Shown here piece after piece: positions 1-14,000 of a stretch of 64,000 nucleotides of DNA. Numbering within the stretch: the stretch's first letter is position 1; each line of letters starts with the position of its first letter. The stretch is from Globodera rostochiensis (lineage: Eukaryota; Nematoda; Chromadorea; Rhabditida; Heteroderidae). The stretch spans positions 1,199,985 to 1,263,984 of the forward strand of contig JAEVLN010000003.1 of assembly GCA_018350325.1 (NCBI GenBank), in the 5' to 3' direction. The position numbers were made by a program, and so were the translations under genes. A model generated the notes under the pieces. It did no database searches, was not told the origin of the DNA, and saw nothing but the letters and a program-made list of their open reading frames with translations.

Positions 1-181
1 ATTAAAAAACAAATGATGAAATGTGCTTTTTGGGGTTTCTAAAAGAATGTTTGACTGAAAACATAATTTAAATAGGCAAATGCGGTGGGGGGGGGGGGTG
101 GTCTGGAGTTTGTTGGGTGCGTAGGAAAATGAAACTCGTTTCTATGTCCTTTAACTTACCATTCCATAAAATTCTGATTAG

Positions 182-1003
182 GTTGAGCAGAACCGTCAAT
201 TAGTGCCCACCAAGCTGGGCATTGCACTCATTCATGGCTATCGACGAGTGGACCCTGACCAGACGCTTTTATCAATGCGTATGAATGTCGAACGGCAGAT
301 GGAACTGATCGCCAATGGCGAGGCCGACTATGCCACGGTGGTGGGGAACCCAGTGATTTTTGAACAAACCAATTTGTTTTGGGATTATTAATTTTCCGAA
401 TTCTTTAATCAAAAAATATTAAACATCAAATTTTGTAAATTTAGATTAAAAAGCAGACGATCCAAGACTATCATGATAAATACATTCATTTTGTAAAGAA
501 CATCCGCGTGGTCGACGTGCCTTTTGCAGGTGTCCACATTTACGGGGACCTTAAAATCCCCCCCCCCCCTCTAAGGCTACATATTTTTGTACTCAGAAAT
601 CTTCACGGCGAAGGTCGATTCGGACACGTTCAAATTTCGTAACTACAGAAGTTCCATGAAAATGGTGGAAACGTCGCGACCCCAACGGCTGTTCTGTCCA
701 AAATGCAAGGTCTATTCTTGAAGCCTAATTTTTGCACATTTTCAGCAGAAAAAACATTTTGCCTTTGTGGGCTATGGTAACCCCACCACACCTTCCTTCC
801 AAAGAGTCGGTTGTTTTGTAAACATTTTTATTGTATTTTAATTTCCAGAACCCCAACCTCCTCCCCCCCCCCCCCCCCCCTCAGGATTAGAAAGTGATTG
901 ATTTTTATTTATTTGACAGAACGAAAAGGTGTCCAAATTGCACGGCGCCGCGCTGTCCTTCACCGGCTGCGCCTTCTGCAAGCAGCACACACCCGAACGA
1001 TGA
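182..1003 (+). CDS. TOP3B: DNA topoisomerase III-beta, C-terminal part (5' end outside window)
   Basis: Type IA topoisomerase that relaxes negatively supercoiled DNA and, in the beta class, also acts on RNA. Only the last exons are present. The first exon follows an acceptor ending at 181 and carries VPTKLGIALIHGYRRVDPD, the block that closes the topoisomerase core, followed by NVERQMELIANGEADY. Later exons (about 445-532, 598-708, 748-777, 921-1003) give KYIHFVKNI, RPQRLFCPKCK and a final GCAFCKQHTPER before TGA. The GIALxHGY block and the FVKNI segment match TOP3B better than TOP3A. The family zinc finger expects a CxxC before RPQRL; here that place reads FRNY, so only two CxxC pairs (CPKC, CAFC) remain. 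The protein stops soon after, without an RGG tail. The family call is good; the exact junctions are less certain. Confidence 0.8.
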
Positions 1004-2017
1004 CTGATGAACATGAATTGGAGATGATCGCACTTTGTTAGAATATTTGATCTATGTTGATTATACATCCAAACTTAACTCACAATTCATCCCAGAATAT
1101 ATTTAAGTCTGTCCGGTCTCTGTTCCATCAAATTCTTTGAACATTTTGAAAAAGCTTTGCCCTGCCCCCACTTTTGTTCTTTTTTTTTAATGCCTTCTCC
1201 CTCATTTATTGACGGGCCTTAACAAATTCTCAGAAAGGTTGTGTCCTTCTCTGCCTTCTCTCATATTTTTTGTATTGAATTTTATACACATCAACCAACC
1301 AAAGTTAAAGAGCTTTTTAAATTAGACATGATTGGGAAAGTAAAATAATGGAAAAAAATCTCAGAAAAAGGGTTAGCCATCGGTGCGCTGACAAATTCGC
1401 CCACCTCAGTTTAAAACGCCTCATTCTTTTTTTGTTGTAATTTTTTGAAATTTCTATTCCCACAAAAAACTTGGAAGTTCCCTCCCACCTTGACCACAAT
1501 TTCTACAGTGAAAAAAGCCATTTTCCGCGCCTCGCCGTTGGACATCCCCCGCCCGCCGGCCGTTTATTTGTGCTTTGGACGCAAAAACTGCCGAAAAAAG
1601 AAAATTGGTCTGTGCGTCCGCCGGCGTAAATGGTTTTGCCGGCCGTCTCTATTTATTCGGGCAAAGTGTGAGTGTTTCCGGATTGGGCCAAAAATTGTTT
1701 TTTGGAAGGCCTTCAGACTGAAATTTTTTGGCATTTCTCTCATTTTTGGCCATTTTCAGAGTGAAATTCTGAAGGATTTTCGATTTCCTGCCTTTTTATG
1801 TGTCGAAACCTCTGTTCTGTTAGAGATGTCCTTGTTTAAAGTTTCTTCCTTTTTTTTAAATGGTTGACAAAAATTTGCACAAGTAAAATTATCTCTGGAA
1901 CGAAATCATTAATAACGCAATTTTTTTTACTAATAAATTATATATATTTTAAATTTTGTAAAATAAAACATTTATTTTTTAACGAGTAAATTTGAAAGAA
2001 TTTTCGCGCCCATTCCC
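1004..2017. other. Intergenic, TOP3B to TRPN gene
   Basis: About 1 kb of mostly AT-rich DNA with T-rich stretches. It contains one open frame at 1445-1867 with no recognisable domain and no good start context, which I do not accept as a gene. AATAAA-like signals near 1960 and the AT-rich stretch just before 2018 would suit a 3' end and a promoter/5' UTR respectively, but nothing more specific is visible. Confidence 0.5.
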
Positions 2018-5000
2018 ATGGAGGCTGTTGGCGAACAGCTTCCATTTTCCAACGGTAGCGGCGGCAAGAAAAGCGCCGCCAACGCCAATGGATCATTATC
2101 ATCACGACGGCACTCTGCCGGCGGCGGTGGCGGCATTTTGGCACGTGCACTTGGCCACACGCGCGATTCATCTTTAGACGACGGAAGCGGTGGCGCGGAG
2201 GATTCGACGGCAGCGCCGGCGGCCGTCGTTGTGGTGCCGTCGTCGGCGATGGCACAGCAGAAACAGGTGGCACGACGTTTTACTAAACGACGGATCATCA
2301 TTAGCCATGTTGTTGAATTGATCTCTGGCGATTCTGCTAATTTGGGTACCCTCGGACCTCGGAGGAAAGAAGTCCGTCGCCCCTCCCACCGACACCCCCA
2401 AAATTGTTTGGGAGGTGAAAAGCATTCCCAGTGATCGGAGATCGGAAAGTGAAGGCAAAATGATTCCAACAATAGTTTTTGTTCAATTATTATTGGGCGT
2501 GCTATTTAGGACTTCCCCTTGGGGGTGTATGGGCTAAAGACGTGATTTCAATCACAGCGAAGGGGAAAAGCATTCAAGAGAATGGCTTTTTCTGCCGTAG
2601 GCTAATGACACCGCGACCATTTCTTCCATCGATAAAATTGTGGGCGCCAGCGACACCGCTTTGCGCGTCACCGTACCGACGGCAATTGTTACGTCACCGC
2701 AAAATGCCACTCGACGGGTTGAAAATTATTATTTTTTGTTAAATATGCGATTTGAAAATTGCTAATTATTTGTGCCATTAAAATCCCTAACATTAAATAA
2801 AACAGATGCTTAGCCCCGAGGAATTGGAAGGTGCGCATTGCGCGGCGGCATCCTCGGCACGGCATTATGCCAATACAACGCGGACGGACATTTGAAAAAT
2901 GACCCAAAGTGAATGATTAGGGCAACTCTTTTCGGGAATTTTGGAACAATTTCCTCGATTTCAAGGGCCTGAGTGTTTTTTTTGGACTAATTTGAGTTTA
3001 ACATTTTCAAAATTCGTTGAGGAAAGCGTCGCATAAGCGTCGTGGACAGTTCGGACGACGACTATCGCTACGGAATTTTGGGCAAATCGCTACGCCAATT
3101 CAACAATGGTCAGCTTGGGGATCATCGACAGCGGCAGTTCGACACCGAAACGAGCAGTAGCAGTGGCGAGGGACCGCCGAACGCGTCCGGCAGGAGGGGT
3201 TGTAGATTTTGTAATTGTTGACGGGAGGTTAAAGTTCTTTGTCATGGAAACCATTAAAAAAATTTGCCCAGTTCTTGCAACTTCAATTGTGCCGAAGCGG
3301 AAACGGCTCGGCTTTTACCCCTCCGGCGACGGTGCCAATTTGCCTCCGGCAACGGCTGGCATCAACTCGGCTGTTGGCATTGACAGCCGGGCACGGTCAA
3401 TTCAGGTGGCGGAAGAGTTGAGGAGGGCAGCCATCGAAGGGGGCGGCGGCGGCGGTGGCGGAAGAGTGGACACTGCGGAACAAGCCGAGTGAGTCCCTCT
3501 CCCCTTTAAATTTTCTGAATTAAAAATTAGAAGGCTTGAGTCAGCAGACGGAGGCGGCGGCGGTGCCGTCGCGGACGACGGAGGCGGTGGCGCTGAGGAC
3601 GGCACTTTGCAAGCGCGCGGAGGGCCGGGCGGTGGCCTCACCGTTGCGGATCAGGAAGAGCTGGCCGCGCTGGAGCTGCTCAGCAAGGGTACGGGACGGG
3701 CATGAGGCTAAGCGTCTCTTTTGACCTGATCAATACTGATCAGAAATTTTTAAATGATCCGATCTGATCGATATTATTGCATACATCAAATTTTATTTGA
3801 TCACCTTCTTCAAAATGATCAGTTCATACGGTGTTTGCCTTAAGGCGGTGATCAGGGGGCACTGTTGCTGCTGATGGCCAAGCAGGGCAATTGGGAGGGT
3901 GTGCAACAGCTGCTCGCCTCCGGCTCACAGCTGGACATGACCTCGTCGGATACGCAAGGGTGCTTTTTGTTTGAATCTTAAATTATTTTCAATTATTATT
4001 AAATTATTATCTTCAAATAGGTCTCAGTATCTACGGTATTTTTTTTTTGTTTTAAAATTCGTTGTAAACAGATACACGCCGCTGCTGTTGGCGGTTCGTG
4101 CCGGATTTGTGGATATTGTCGAGATGATGCTGGAGAGAAGTGCCGATCTTTATGCCGCCACCAAGGCATTTTTTAAATTTAAAATTTGCTATTATAACGG
4201 AGAGAGAACGATTGATAATGCCGACGTATTCTTCAATTTGCGGTTTAATGTTTTTGTCAAAATTTTGCCATTTAATTTTTAAAAAATATTAAAACGATGA
4301 AATTTGAGGATCGATTGACTGCCGCCCACATTTGTGCCCGTTGGGCGAATGAGGAAATGATGCAAAAGCTGCTGGCGCTGAAAATTGACATTTCAAGGAC
4401 TGCCGGGGTAAAACATTTGAAATGGCAATAATTTGTTTGAGTTGGGCACAAGTCCCAGCAGAATTAACGGCTTTTCTGGGACCAAAAATCCCCGGGGCTT
4501 TGCCGGCATAGGGAAAAACGCGAAAACCCCCGGGGGGTTTAACCGTTTCAAGTCGCGGTTCAATATTTAATTCCGGGCGTCTTAAATTTGCATATACTGG
4601 CCCAATTACCATTAAACTTTTAAAGCCCCTCGGGCGTTTGCCTATCCACATGTGCTGTGAGCGTACCAGTGCGCGCGCGTTGCCAATTGCGCAACTGTTG
4701 CTGCACGCAGCGCCGGGCACGCGCATGCAGGCGGACAAAAGAGGAGCACTGCCACTACACGTCGCGTTGCGTGTGTGCAATTTGCTGATGGTACAGTTAC
4801 TGCTACAGCGGGACGGCGACAAGCAAATTCGGGTGCAGGACAGTGACGGAAACACGGCGATGCATTTGTGCAAAAGTGTGCGCGGGGGGTGTGACTTATT
4901 TGGCCAACAAATTGGGACAGAGGGGCGTGTCTAGGGTATTTGACAAAAAAGCTACCGAACCGAATCCAGACCGGTCCCAATCCAGACCCCCCGGTCCAAA

Positions 5001-8000
5001 TTCTTTTTGAATTTTATATTTCCAATTTTTAATTTATCAGACAATGATTTTCTGCGTGCCATCACTGACCACGGGGGCACTGAATGTGTAAATGTGCAAA
5101 ATGCTTTTGGCCGAACGCCTCTGCACGAAGTGGCCAAGTTGGGCGACGACAAAATGCTGAAAATTATGTGGAAATTGAACGCCAACGCCAACATTATGGA
5201 CAAAGTGTGCGCGAAATGTCAAATTTTATTTCATTAATTATTTTAAACATTAAATAAGGAAGAAAAGACGCCTTTGCATGTGGCCGCAGAACGGGGCCAT
5301 ACTCAGGTCGTGGAAACGCTAATCGACAAATTCGGGTCGCATTTAATTGGATTTTAATTAATTTAACTTATATTTTTTAAATATTATCAAATATTTACAA
5401 ATGATAAAAACGGATTTAAGCTCCTCAATTCGCGCCCGAACTTTTGACGGCAGTACTTTGCTGCATATTGCTTCAGCTGCTGGTGTTTTTTCCTAAAGTT
5501 ATTTCAAAAGAACAAAAAGAATTTTAGGCCATGCGGACACGGCACTTGCATTTCTAAGTGGGGCATATAATTTTTCAAAAAAACAAAAAGAAATTAAATT
5601 AAATTTGCCAGAGCGAGGCGTGCCGCTGTACATGCCGAATAAAAGTGGCGCGCTGAGCTTGCACGCGGCTGCCGCTGCGGGCTACAACGACGTTGTGAAG
5701 GCGAGTGATTCGATTATCCCCCCCGGGGGAGTTGCTCCCCGACGCCCCCCCCCCGACATTTTAAATTTGCATTATTTGTTCTTATAAATTAAAGCCCAAA
5801 CTTCTTGAAGATGTTGATTGCACGTGGCACTAAAGTGGACATCACAACGCGCGACACTTACACCGCACTTACTGTGGCAGTTCGATCTGGCCAGGCGTCC
5901 GTTGTGGAGACGCTATTGGGCTTCGGTGCCGATGTGCACGTAAAAGGCGGGCAAATTGGCGAGGTGCCAAAAAAAATGAAATTCAAATATAAAAATCTTT
6001 TGAAAACGTCAAACGCGCATGAAATTCCAACTTTTAAGTAGCATTTGTGTCCGACTGGCGAGATTTAATTCGTGTTTTAAATTGGGTGTATTTTTGAGCA
6101 AAGGGACATTTTCGGGGACTTTTTTTTGAACGATTGTTAGGGGACGAAATGGACGGTTTTCCATTGGGGGCCCTTATTTATAAGAATAAATTTATTTGAA
6201 TTATGTTTTTTTTCTATGTCCCACTTTTCGTTTGTTTTTCGCTTTTTTTGAGGGTCTCTTTCCCGTTGACTCCGTGGCGCAATGGTAGCGCGTCTGACTC
6301 CAGATCAGAAGGTTGCGTGTTCAAGTCACGTCGGGGTCATAATATTTTTTTATTTTTTTTTAATTAGTTTTTTAACATTCTAAAAAAAACTGATAAAATA
6401 ATATGAAAAATACTAATTCTTGATAACTACAGATACAAAACAAAAAATAAATAAACAATCTTATTTAAGAGAGTCTTAAAATTATTTAATTTTAATGAGA
6501 ATCGCCCGAAAATTTGAAGTCGGTCGGAGTTTCGAGGGATTTTATTGGCCAATGATTGGAAACAAATTATTCATTTGACCAATTCGAACCCGGCGGAAAG
6601 GACTTTAAAGTTCAAAAAAAAGTGTCTGCCGTTGCCGGGGGGAATCGCGTAAAAAGTGTCCCCACCGGCGATTTTATACAAAATTTTCTCCCAACGAAAT
6701 AATTTCAACTGCACAGACGGCGCTTCATGTCGCCGCCGGATTACCTTGTGGGAGCATCGATTGTGCGCAAATGTTCGTTATCAATCAATCACTTTTCAGC
6801 GATGTCCGAGAGTCAGAAAATTCCCGAGACTTTTCGGAGGCGGGGGGGGGGGGAATTGAATTGTTAATCGTTTTATATTCGGGATTAGGACAAAGCCGAT
6901 AAATAGGGCACCCAAATTTGGCTTAATTTGTTAGGCTTCTGAAGAGCGGCGCGCAACCGAACGTGCAGCGCGCGCAGGACGGATGCACGCCGCTGCACAT
7001 TGCCGCCGCGGTGGGAAACCGCGCAATGTGCGAGAGTTAATTTACTTTAATTGCCTTTAATTGTGTCGAAACCGCCAGATTAATTGGAATGAATGAATTG
7101 GCTGTCCCTTTCCGTTTAATTTGTTTCTTCAGATGCCGTCTTTTGTTGGTTGAGGGGGCGGATGCCCATCTCAAATCGAAGGTGCCATCGCAAAAAGCAA
7201 ATAAACTACTAGACCGGACCGGACCGGAACCGGTTTTATTTGTCCAGACCGATCCGGCAGTCCGGGAATAAAGTTGAATTCTCGAGAGGGTATTTTGGAG
7301 AAAGTTTTTTCACTTTTGAAATTTCAAAATTTTTAGGAACCTGAAAAAAATCCGCTTGATCGGCGTTTAAGAAAATATTTTCATGATTATTCGAAGAAAA
7401 AGACTTTTAGAACGGCGAGACGGCACTTCATTTGGCCTCCAAACAGTGCCATTTTGCCATTGTTCAGCTGCTACTGGAGCATTTGACCAAAGATTCGGAC
7501 AGCAACAGAGTTCGAAATTATGTGAACGCTCTGACCGAGGTGAAATACCTAATTATTAATTAATGATCCCGGTTTGGGTCGAACTCCGAATTTATTATTT
7601 TCAATTTATTCCAATTTTGAATTTAACAAAATTTCCAATAGGATGGCCAAACTTGTCTTCACTATGCAAGTCAAATTGCTCCGGAGCAAATACATTTTAA
7701 AGATGAGGACGCCAAAATTGTGTCGCTTCTCATTGACAACGGCGGCGACCCGGAATTGCAGGGCTTAAATGTATTTAATTTCATAGATTAATTAGGCTTA
7801 TTTCATCTGAACTTAAATATTATATTTAGAATTAATTCAATTATTAATTTATATCAAAATTAAATTTTAATCAAACTTTTTAAGAATCTTGAAACGGCGA
7901 TGCACATGTGCGCCCGATCCGGCAATGAAAGTATCCTTTCGGCCATGGTAGGCTGCAAAACTTTCAATTTTTTTTTCCCCAAAAATGTTCTGTTTAGGTC

Positions 8001-11000
8001 AACAAAATTGGACCTGGCGCAGTGCAAATAGTGCAGAACAAGAAGTCGAAGGTGTTCAGAATATTGGAAAATTTCATTAAATTAAAAACATTTCCTTCAG
8101 AATGGCTGGTCCCCGCTGCTGGAGGCCTGCGCCCGAGGCCATGTGGGCGTGTCGCGCATTTTGCTTCAGCATCACGCACGAATTGACGTGTTCGACGACG
8201 CCGGACGAACGGTAAGAAAATTTAATAAATAATTTCGAAAAACCCTTAAGCATTGGCAAATGTTGAGATTCAAAATTTTAAATTGGTTTTTGGCTTTAGG
8301 CACTTCACCTTGCCTCCGCAAATGGACACATCGAATTAACCAAACTTTTGTTGAAATACAAAGCATTTGTGAACAGGTGGGCGGAAAGTAATTTAATATA
8401 ATTATTTACGTTTTAGAAAACGAAAATAATTTTTATAATTTTAAGAATGTTTTAGCAAAGCAAAAAACGGCGAGGCCCCTCTGCATCTGGCGGCCCAATA
8501 TGGCCATGCCCGGGTTGTGAACATGCTCGTCCAGGAGCACGGAGCCAGCCTCGAAGTAAAATTAATGAAAATTAAAAAACTAAAAAAAACTTTCCAAGGC
8601 CATCACTTTGGACAACCAAACGGCGCTGCATTTTTCGGCAAAATATGGCCAATTGGTGGTGGCCCAGACGCTGCTGGCGCTGGGCGCAAATCCAAACGCC
8701 CGGGACGACAAAGGCCAAACGCCGCTGCATTTGGCGGCCGAGGTGAGAGATTATGACGGACATAGCCAATCAGCGGCGTTTGAGACTGTCTGTCCCTTCT
8801 CTTTGCATTACCCTGGTTACGGTAGTCTAACCAAATACTCTTTGCCCTCCTCTACAGTGATACTCTCGATACCGTAGTCTCCAACCAAATAGGCGTTGGC
8901 AGCAGATCAATAGAACCGTAGGCCTACCGTACCTTTAGCAGAACATTTTGTACATATTAAGTGAGAGCGTTAGACTCTCCAACAATTCAATTTTTCGCAG
9001 AATGACTTTCCGGATGTTGTGAAGCTGTTCCTGAAGATGAAGCAGAACAACCACGCGGTGCTCACCGCGGTCGACCACAGCGGGTTCACTTGTGCGCATA
9101 TTGCGGCCATGAAGGGCAGTTTGGCGGTGGTCAAAGTGCGTGCCGAAAACATTTTGACAAAAAACGGGCAATTTGCGGGTTTAATATTTGGAATATTTGA
9201 AATCTTTTTTTCTCCCCGAAGGAACTGATGATGATCGACAAGGCGATGGTTATTCATGCAAAGACCAAGGTCAGAATGTCCGAACTTTCTTTTTTTTTTG
9301 TTTTGCTTTTTGAGTTTTTAACAAAAAATGTTTTTTTTTAATCAAAAGTTTCTGATTTTTTAATTATTAATTATTTTCAGACACTCGAGGCGACCACACT
9401 TCACATGGCCGCCGGCGGAGGGCACGCAAAAATTGTGAAAATCCTTTTGGAAAACGGCGCGAATCCGGAGGATGAAAATGCCGTTGGGTTTTCAATGAAA
9501 AAAGCCTTTTGAGGCTTTTAAAATTTAATTTAAAAATTCTTAAAATCTTCAGTAAATTTAATTATTCACAAATTTTCAATGATTTTGAGTGATTAAATTT
9601 ATTTGCCCCATTTTATTTGTTCTCAGAACGGAATGACTCCGCTTTCACTTGCCGCCTGGAATGGCCATTCCGGCATTTTGCCATGCTTCGAGCGCAAATA
9701 TTGGCGCCGTTGTTCAAAAAAGGTGATCGGATTTCGAAATTACATTTAATAATTTTAATTTCTAAGTTAATAAAACATTAGGTTATATTATTATAATATT
9801 TTTGAATTTCCTATGAATTTTTGTGCTAAAGGTGCAGACTTTGGCCCTGTTTTAATTAAAGTGAATACCCAAAACAATTGCTGAACAATTTGTTTATAAT
9901 TTCAATAAAAGTGAATATTTATTTTAATTTTAGACCGGTCTGAACGCGTTTCACATCGCGGCATACAAAGGCCATTCGGACTTTATCAACGAAATGATTA
10001 AATGCGTGCCGGCAAGCGTCCGATCGGAGCCCCCAATGTTCAATCACCTCGTCATGAAGGAGTTCGCGACGGAAGTCCGTTTTTATTTCCAATTTTTCAG
10101 ATTTTATTTTTTCCCTACGAAAAAAGAATTATTTTTTTCTTTTTAATCTCTTAAATTATTTGAGTACGGCTTTACCCCGCTGCATTTGGCTGCACAAGCC
10201 GGCCATGACACTCTGGTCAGAATGCTGCTAAACCAGGGCGTCCAGGCGATTAATTTTATTTTATTTTTTGCCAATTTTATGAAAATAAATTGGGTAATTA
10301 AATGCTTCAGGTTGACGCGGCCACGACGACAATGGTAGGAAAACAAATTAAATTGGGGGGGGGGGGGGACTTTGTTTTTTATGAAATAATAATATTTATG
10401 TACACAGAATGTAATCGCACTTCATTTGGCCGCCCAACAAGGCCAGCATTTATGAATTAAATAAATTATATTTAATAAAATTATATTTAATATATTTTTG
10501 GGATTAATTTTGTTTAATTATTTAAATTGTTTAGGGCACATTGCCGTCGTTGGAATGCTTCTGTCTCGTTCCACCCAACAACAGCACGCCAAAGACTGGA
10601 GAGGAAGTGAACAAAAATGCTTTATTCAAATTAAAATGTTTCTATTTTTATTCTCAAATAATATAATTAAACAAATGTTTAAGGGACGCCCCTTCACTTG
10701 GCCTCTGTCAACGGAAAGAAAGATATGGTAGGCAGAAAAGATTTGAAAAACATTTTCATTTTCCAAAATTTAAAGGTTTCACTGCTAATTGCCCAAGGCT
10801 CGAACATTAACGTGATGGACCAGGTCCGCGCATTTTCAAAATATTTTAAATTATTTAGCCAAATAATTAAATTTTTTTAACTGGCCAATAACTTTAGAAT
10901 GGCTGGACCGGCATGCATTTTGCCACCAAAGCAGGCCACATCGACGTTGTCAAGCTGTTCGTGATGAGTTCGGCGGACGCGCAAGCGGAGACAAAAGACG

Positions 11001-14000
11001 GCAAAGTGCCGTTGTGCTTTGCTGCTGCCAATAATCACGTACAAATTAATTATTATATTTTAAAAATGTTTAATCCCCCCCCCTCTGACAGATTGAATGC
11101 CTTCGCTTTTTGCTCAAACAAAAACACGACACGCACCAGTTGATGGAGGACCGGAAAGTGAGTTAAAAATCGTTTTTGCTATGACAATTTGTCACTGTGA
11201 CAATTGGCCAAATGGCACTTTTAGTTCATTTTTGATTTGATGGTTTGCGGGAAAGGCAACGACAACCAGCCACTGCAAGAGTTCATTCTGCACAGTCCGG
11301 CGCCAATTGACACGGCCGTGAAGCTGTCCAGTCTGTACCGGGAGATGAGCGAGAAGGAGAAGGAGAGGGCCAAGGATTTGGTGACGAGACAAATTTAAAT
11401 AAAAAATTGTCATAGATTTTTGGCAAATTTTTAAATTAATAATTTATTTGGCAATTTTGGAATTGATACCATTGTTTTGAATCGCCAAAATCAGAAGACA
11501 ATTTGGGGCGGGGGCAGCTAAAATCGAATATTATTTCGTCTAAAATTGACACTTTTGACCACCCAACACAGAGCAATGTGGCCATATTTGCCGAGAATTT
11601 GGCGGTCGAGTTGCTTGGCATCTCCGCAACAAAGTACATAAATTCGACGGAATAAAATGTTTAATCATCGACAAAAACAATTTTATTTAAAAAATAAATA
11701 AAATGTTTAAAAGATATAACGCGGCTTTGCTGTTGAAGGCCAAAGACCACCGGGGCCGCCCGTTGCTGGACGTTCTGATCGAAAATGAACAGGTCTTCCC
11801 TCTCGGCGTCAAACTCTCGACTCGAGACTTTCATTTCTGTTCCTTGCAGAAAGAAGTTGTGTCCTACGCGTCCGTGCAGCGTTACCTCACCGAAATTTGG
11901 TGTGGCAAATTCATTTGCAAATTTATGGGGCGGTGAATATTTAAACAGGACGGGCCGCGTCGATTGGTCCTTTGGCAAAACGGTGGCATTTGCCTTTTTT
12001 GTGCTCGTTTGCCCCCCGGCGTGGTTTTACTTTTCGTTGCCGTTGGACTCGAGAATCGGTCAATTAAAATGAATAATTTAAAAAACAAAATCCGTTCTCA
12101 GGACGCGCCCCGATCATCAAATTTGTGTGCCACATCGTTTCTCACGTTTATTTCACCATTTTGTTGACCATTGTCGTGTTGAACATAACGCACAAAATTT
12201 ACGAGGTAGGCATCCCAAAAATTGGATTTCATTTACAAAAAAACGGAATATTCTCGAGATGACTTCGGTGGTGCCGAATTGGGTTGAATGGCTGCTGCTG
12301 CTGTGGCTGTCCGGCAACCTCGTCTCCGAGCTGTCCAACGTCGGCGGCGGCTCCGGTTTGGGCGTGGTCAAAATTTTGATTCTGGTGTTGGCGGCCATCG
12401 CAATTGCCGTGCACATTTTGGCATTTTTGCTGCCCGCCATTTACCTCACTCATTTGGACAACGACGAGAAGCTGCATTTTGCGCGCACAATGCTTTACCT
12501 AGTCCGCAATTTACCAAATTTTCTGGGCGTTTAATGGGGGACAAATGTTCGAATTTCTCCTCACTTTTTTATTAAGAAAATATTAATTTATGGTAAAATC
12601 AAAGGGATTATTCGCAACGTTTTATAGAAAAATCAGCTGCTCGCCTTCGCCCTGTTATTTGCCTTTGTCGAATTTCTCGACTTTCTTACCGTTCACCATC
12701 TCTTTGGCCCATGGGCCATTATAATTCGAGGTCAGAGCAAAAATTTAAAAAAAAACACAACAAAATTCTGAACAACTTTAGACCTGATGTACGATCTTAC
12801 CCGTTTTTTGGTGATTCTGATGCTTTTCGTTGCCGGCTTCACTCTCCACGTAACCTCCATATTTCAGGTCCTTGGAATCTGCCTAAGATCTGATCATAAT
12901 CAAATGATTTGATCATAATCTGGTCCATGTTAGTGATCTGATCAAGCAGTCCACTATTCTCTAAAGGCTTCGTCCAACAAAATTTTCCAAATTTGAGGGG
13001 CTTATAACTTTATGTGTAAGCTTTCAGCCCGCCTACCAACCGGTGGACGAGGACAGTGCCGAACTTATGCGTTTGGCATCGCCCAGTCAAACGTTGGAAA
13101 TGCTGTTCTTCTCCCTGTTCGGGCTGGTCGAGCCGGACAGCATGTGATCGATTGGACGGGTTTTTTGGGACTGATCATTTTTACAAAACAAAGGCCCCCT
13201 CTTCACTTGGTGCCTGACTTTGCGAAAATTGTGCTCAAATTTCTGTTCGGCATTTACATGATGGTCACGCTGATTGTGAGTGGAGCGTTCGCGCAATAAC
13301 AATTAATTGGAAACAATTTGAAGAAAATTGGACATTAAAATAAAAATAAGGGCAATAAATGGTTTTGGGAATTCATGCCCCGGGGTGATTGATTGATGAA
13401 TGGACTTTAATGCCCTCAGGTGCTGATCAACCTGTTGATCGCGATGATGAGTGACACGTACCAACGAATTCAAGCCCAGTCCGACAAGGAATGGAAGTTT
13501 GGGCGGGCAATTCTGATCAGACAGATGAACAAACGATCAGCTACACCGTCTCCGATAAATATGCTGACCAAATGTGAATTTTATTTCTTTTTATTTTTAA
13601 TTCCAAATGTTTTTTTATTAATTTAAAAAAATTATTCCTAATTAAATTAAACAAAATAACTTTGTTTAGGTTACATTGTGCTCAAAGTGGCGTGGAGGAA
13701 TAAGCGTAAGTAACTTTTCTTTTCATCGATATTTTGCCAACTTTTGCAATTTTCAAAATTGCCATGGACAGTCCATTTCTGCACACAAAAAGCTCAGCAA
13801 GATTTACGGTATGAAGAGAATATTGACGCTTTTTCGATGGACGGACAGCAGGGCAGACAAAGTCCCACCTTTAAGGCTGCTGGCGAATCCGAAGGTCGTT
13901 TAATCGTTTGGACATTTCACAAAAATTGAAACGGTTTTTCGAAAATTTTGAAATTACAAAAAGTTCCTTTCAAAAAAACAGCGGTGAACAGCGACGAGGC

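Noticed and set aside
1445..1867. 140-codon plus-strand frame in the first intergenic region
   Set aside because: AT-rich, Phe/Lys/Arg-biased, no domain, no supporting splice sites.
4289..4873. 194-codon minus-strand frame
   Set aside because: Lies opposite ankyrin-repeat exons of the TRPN gene, which are clearly coding on the plus strand.
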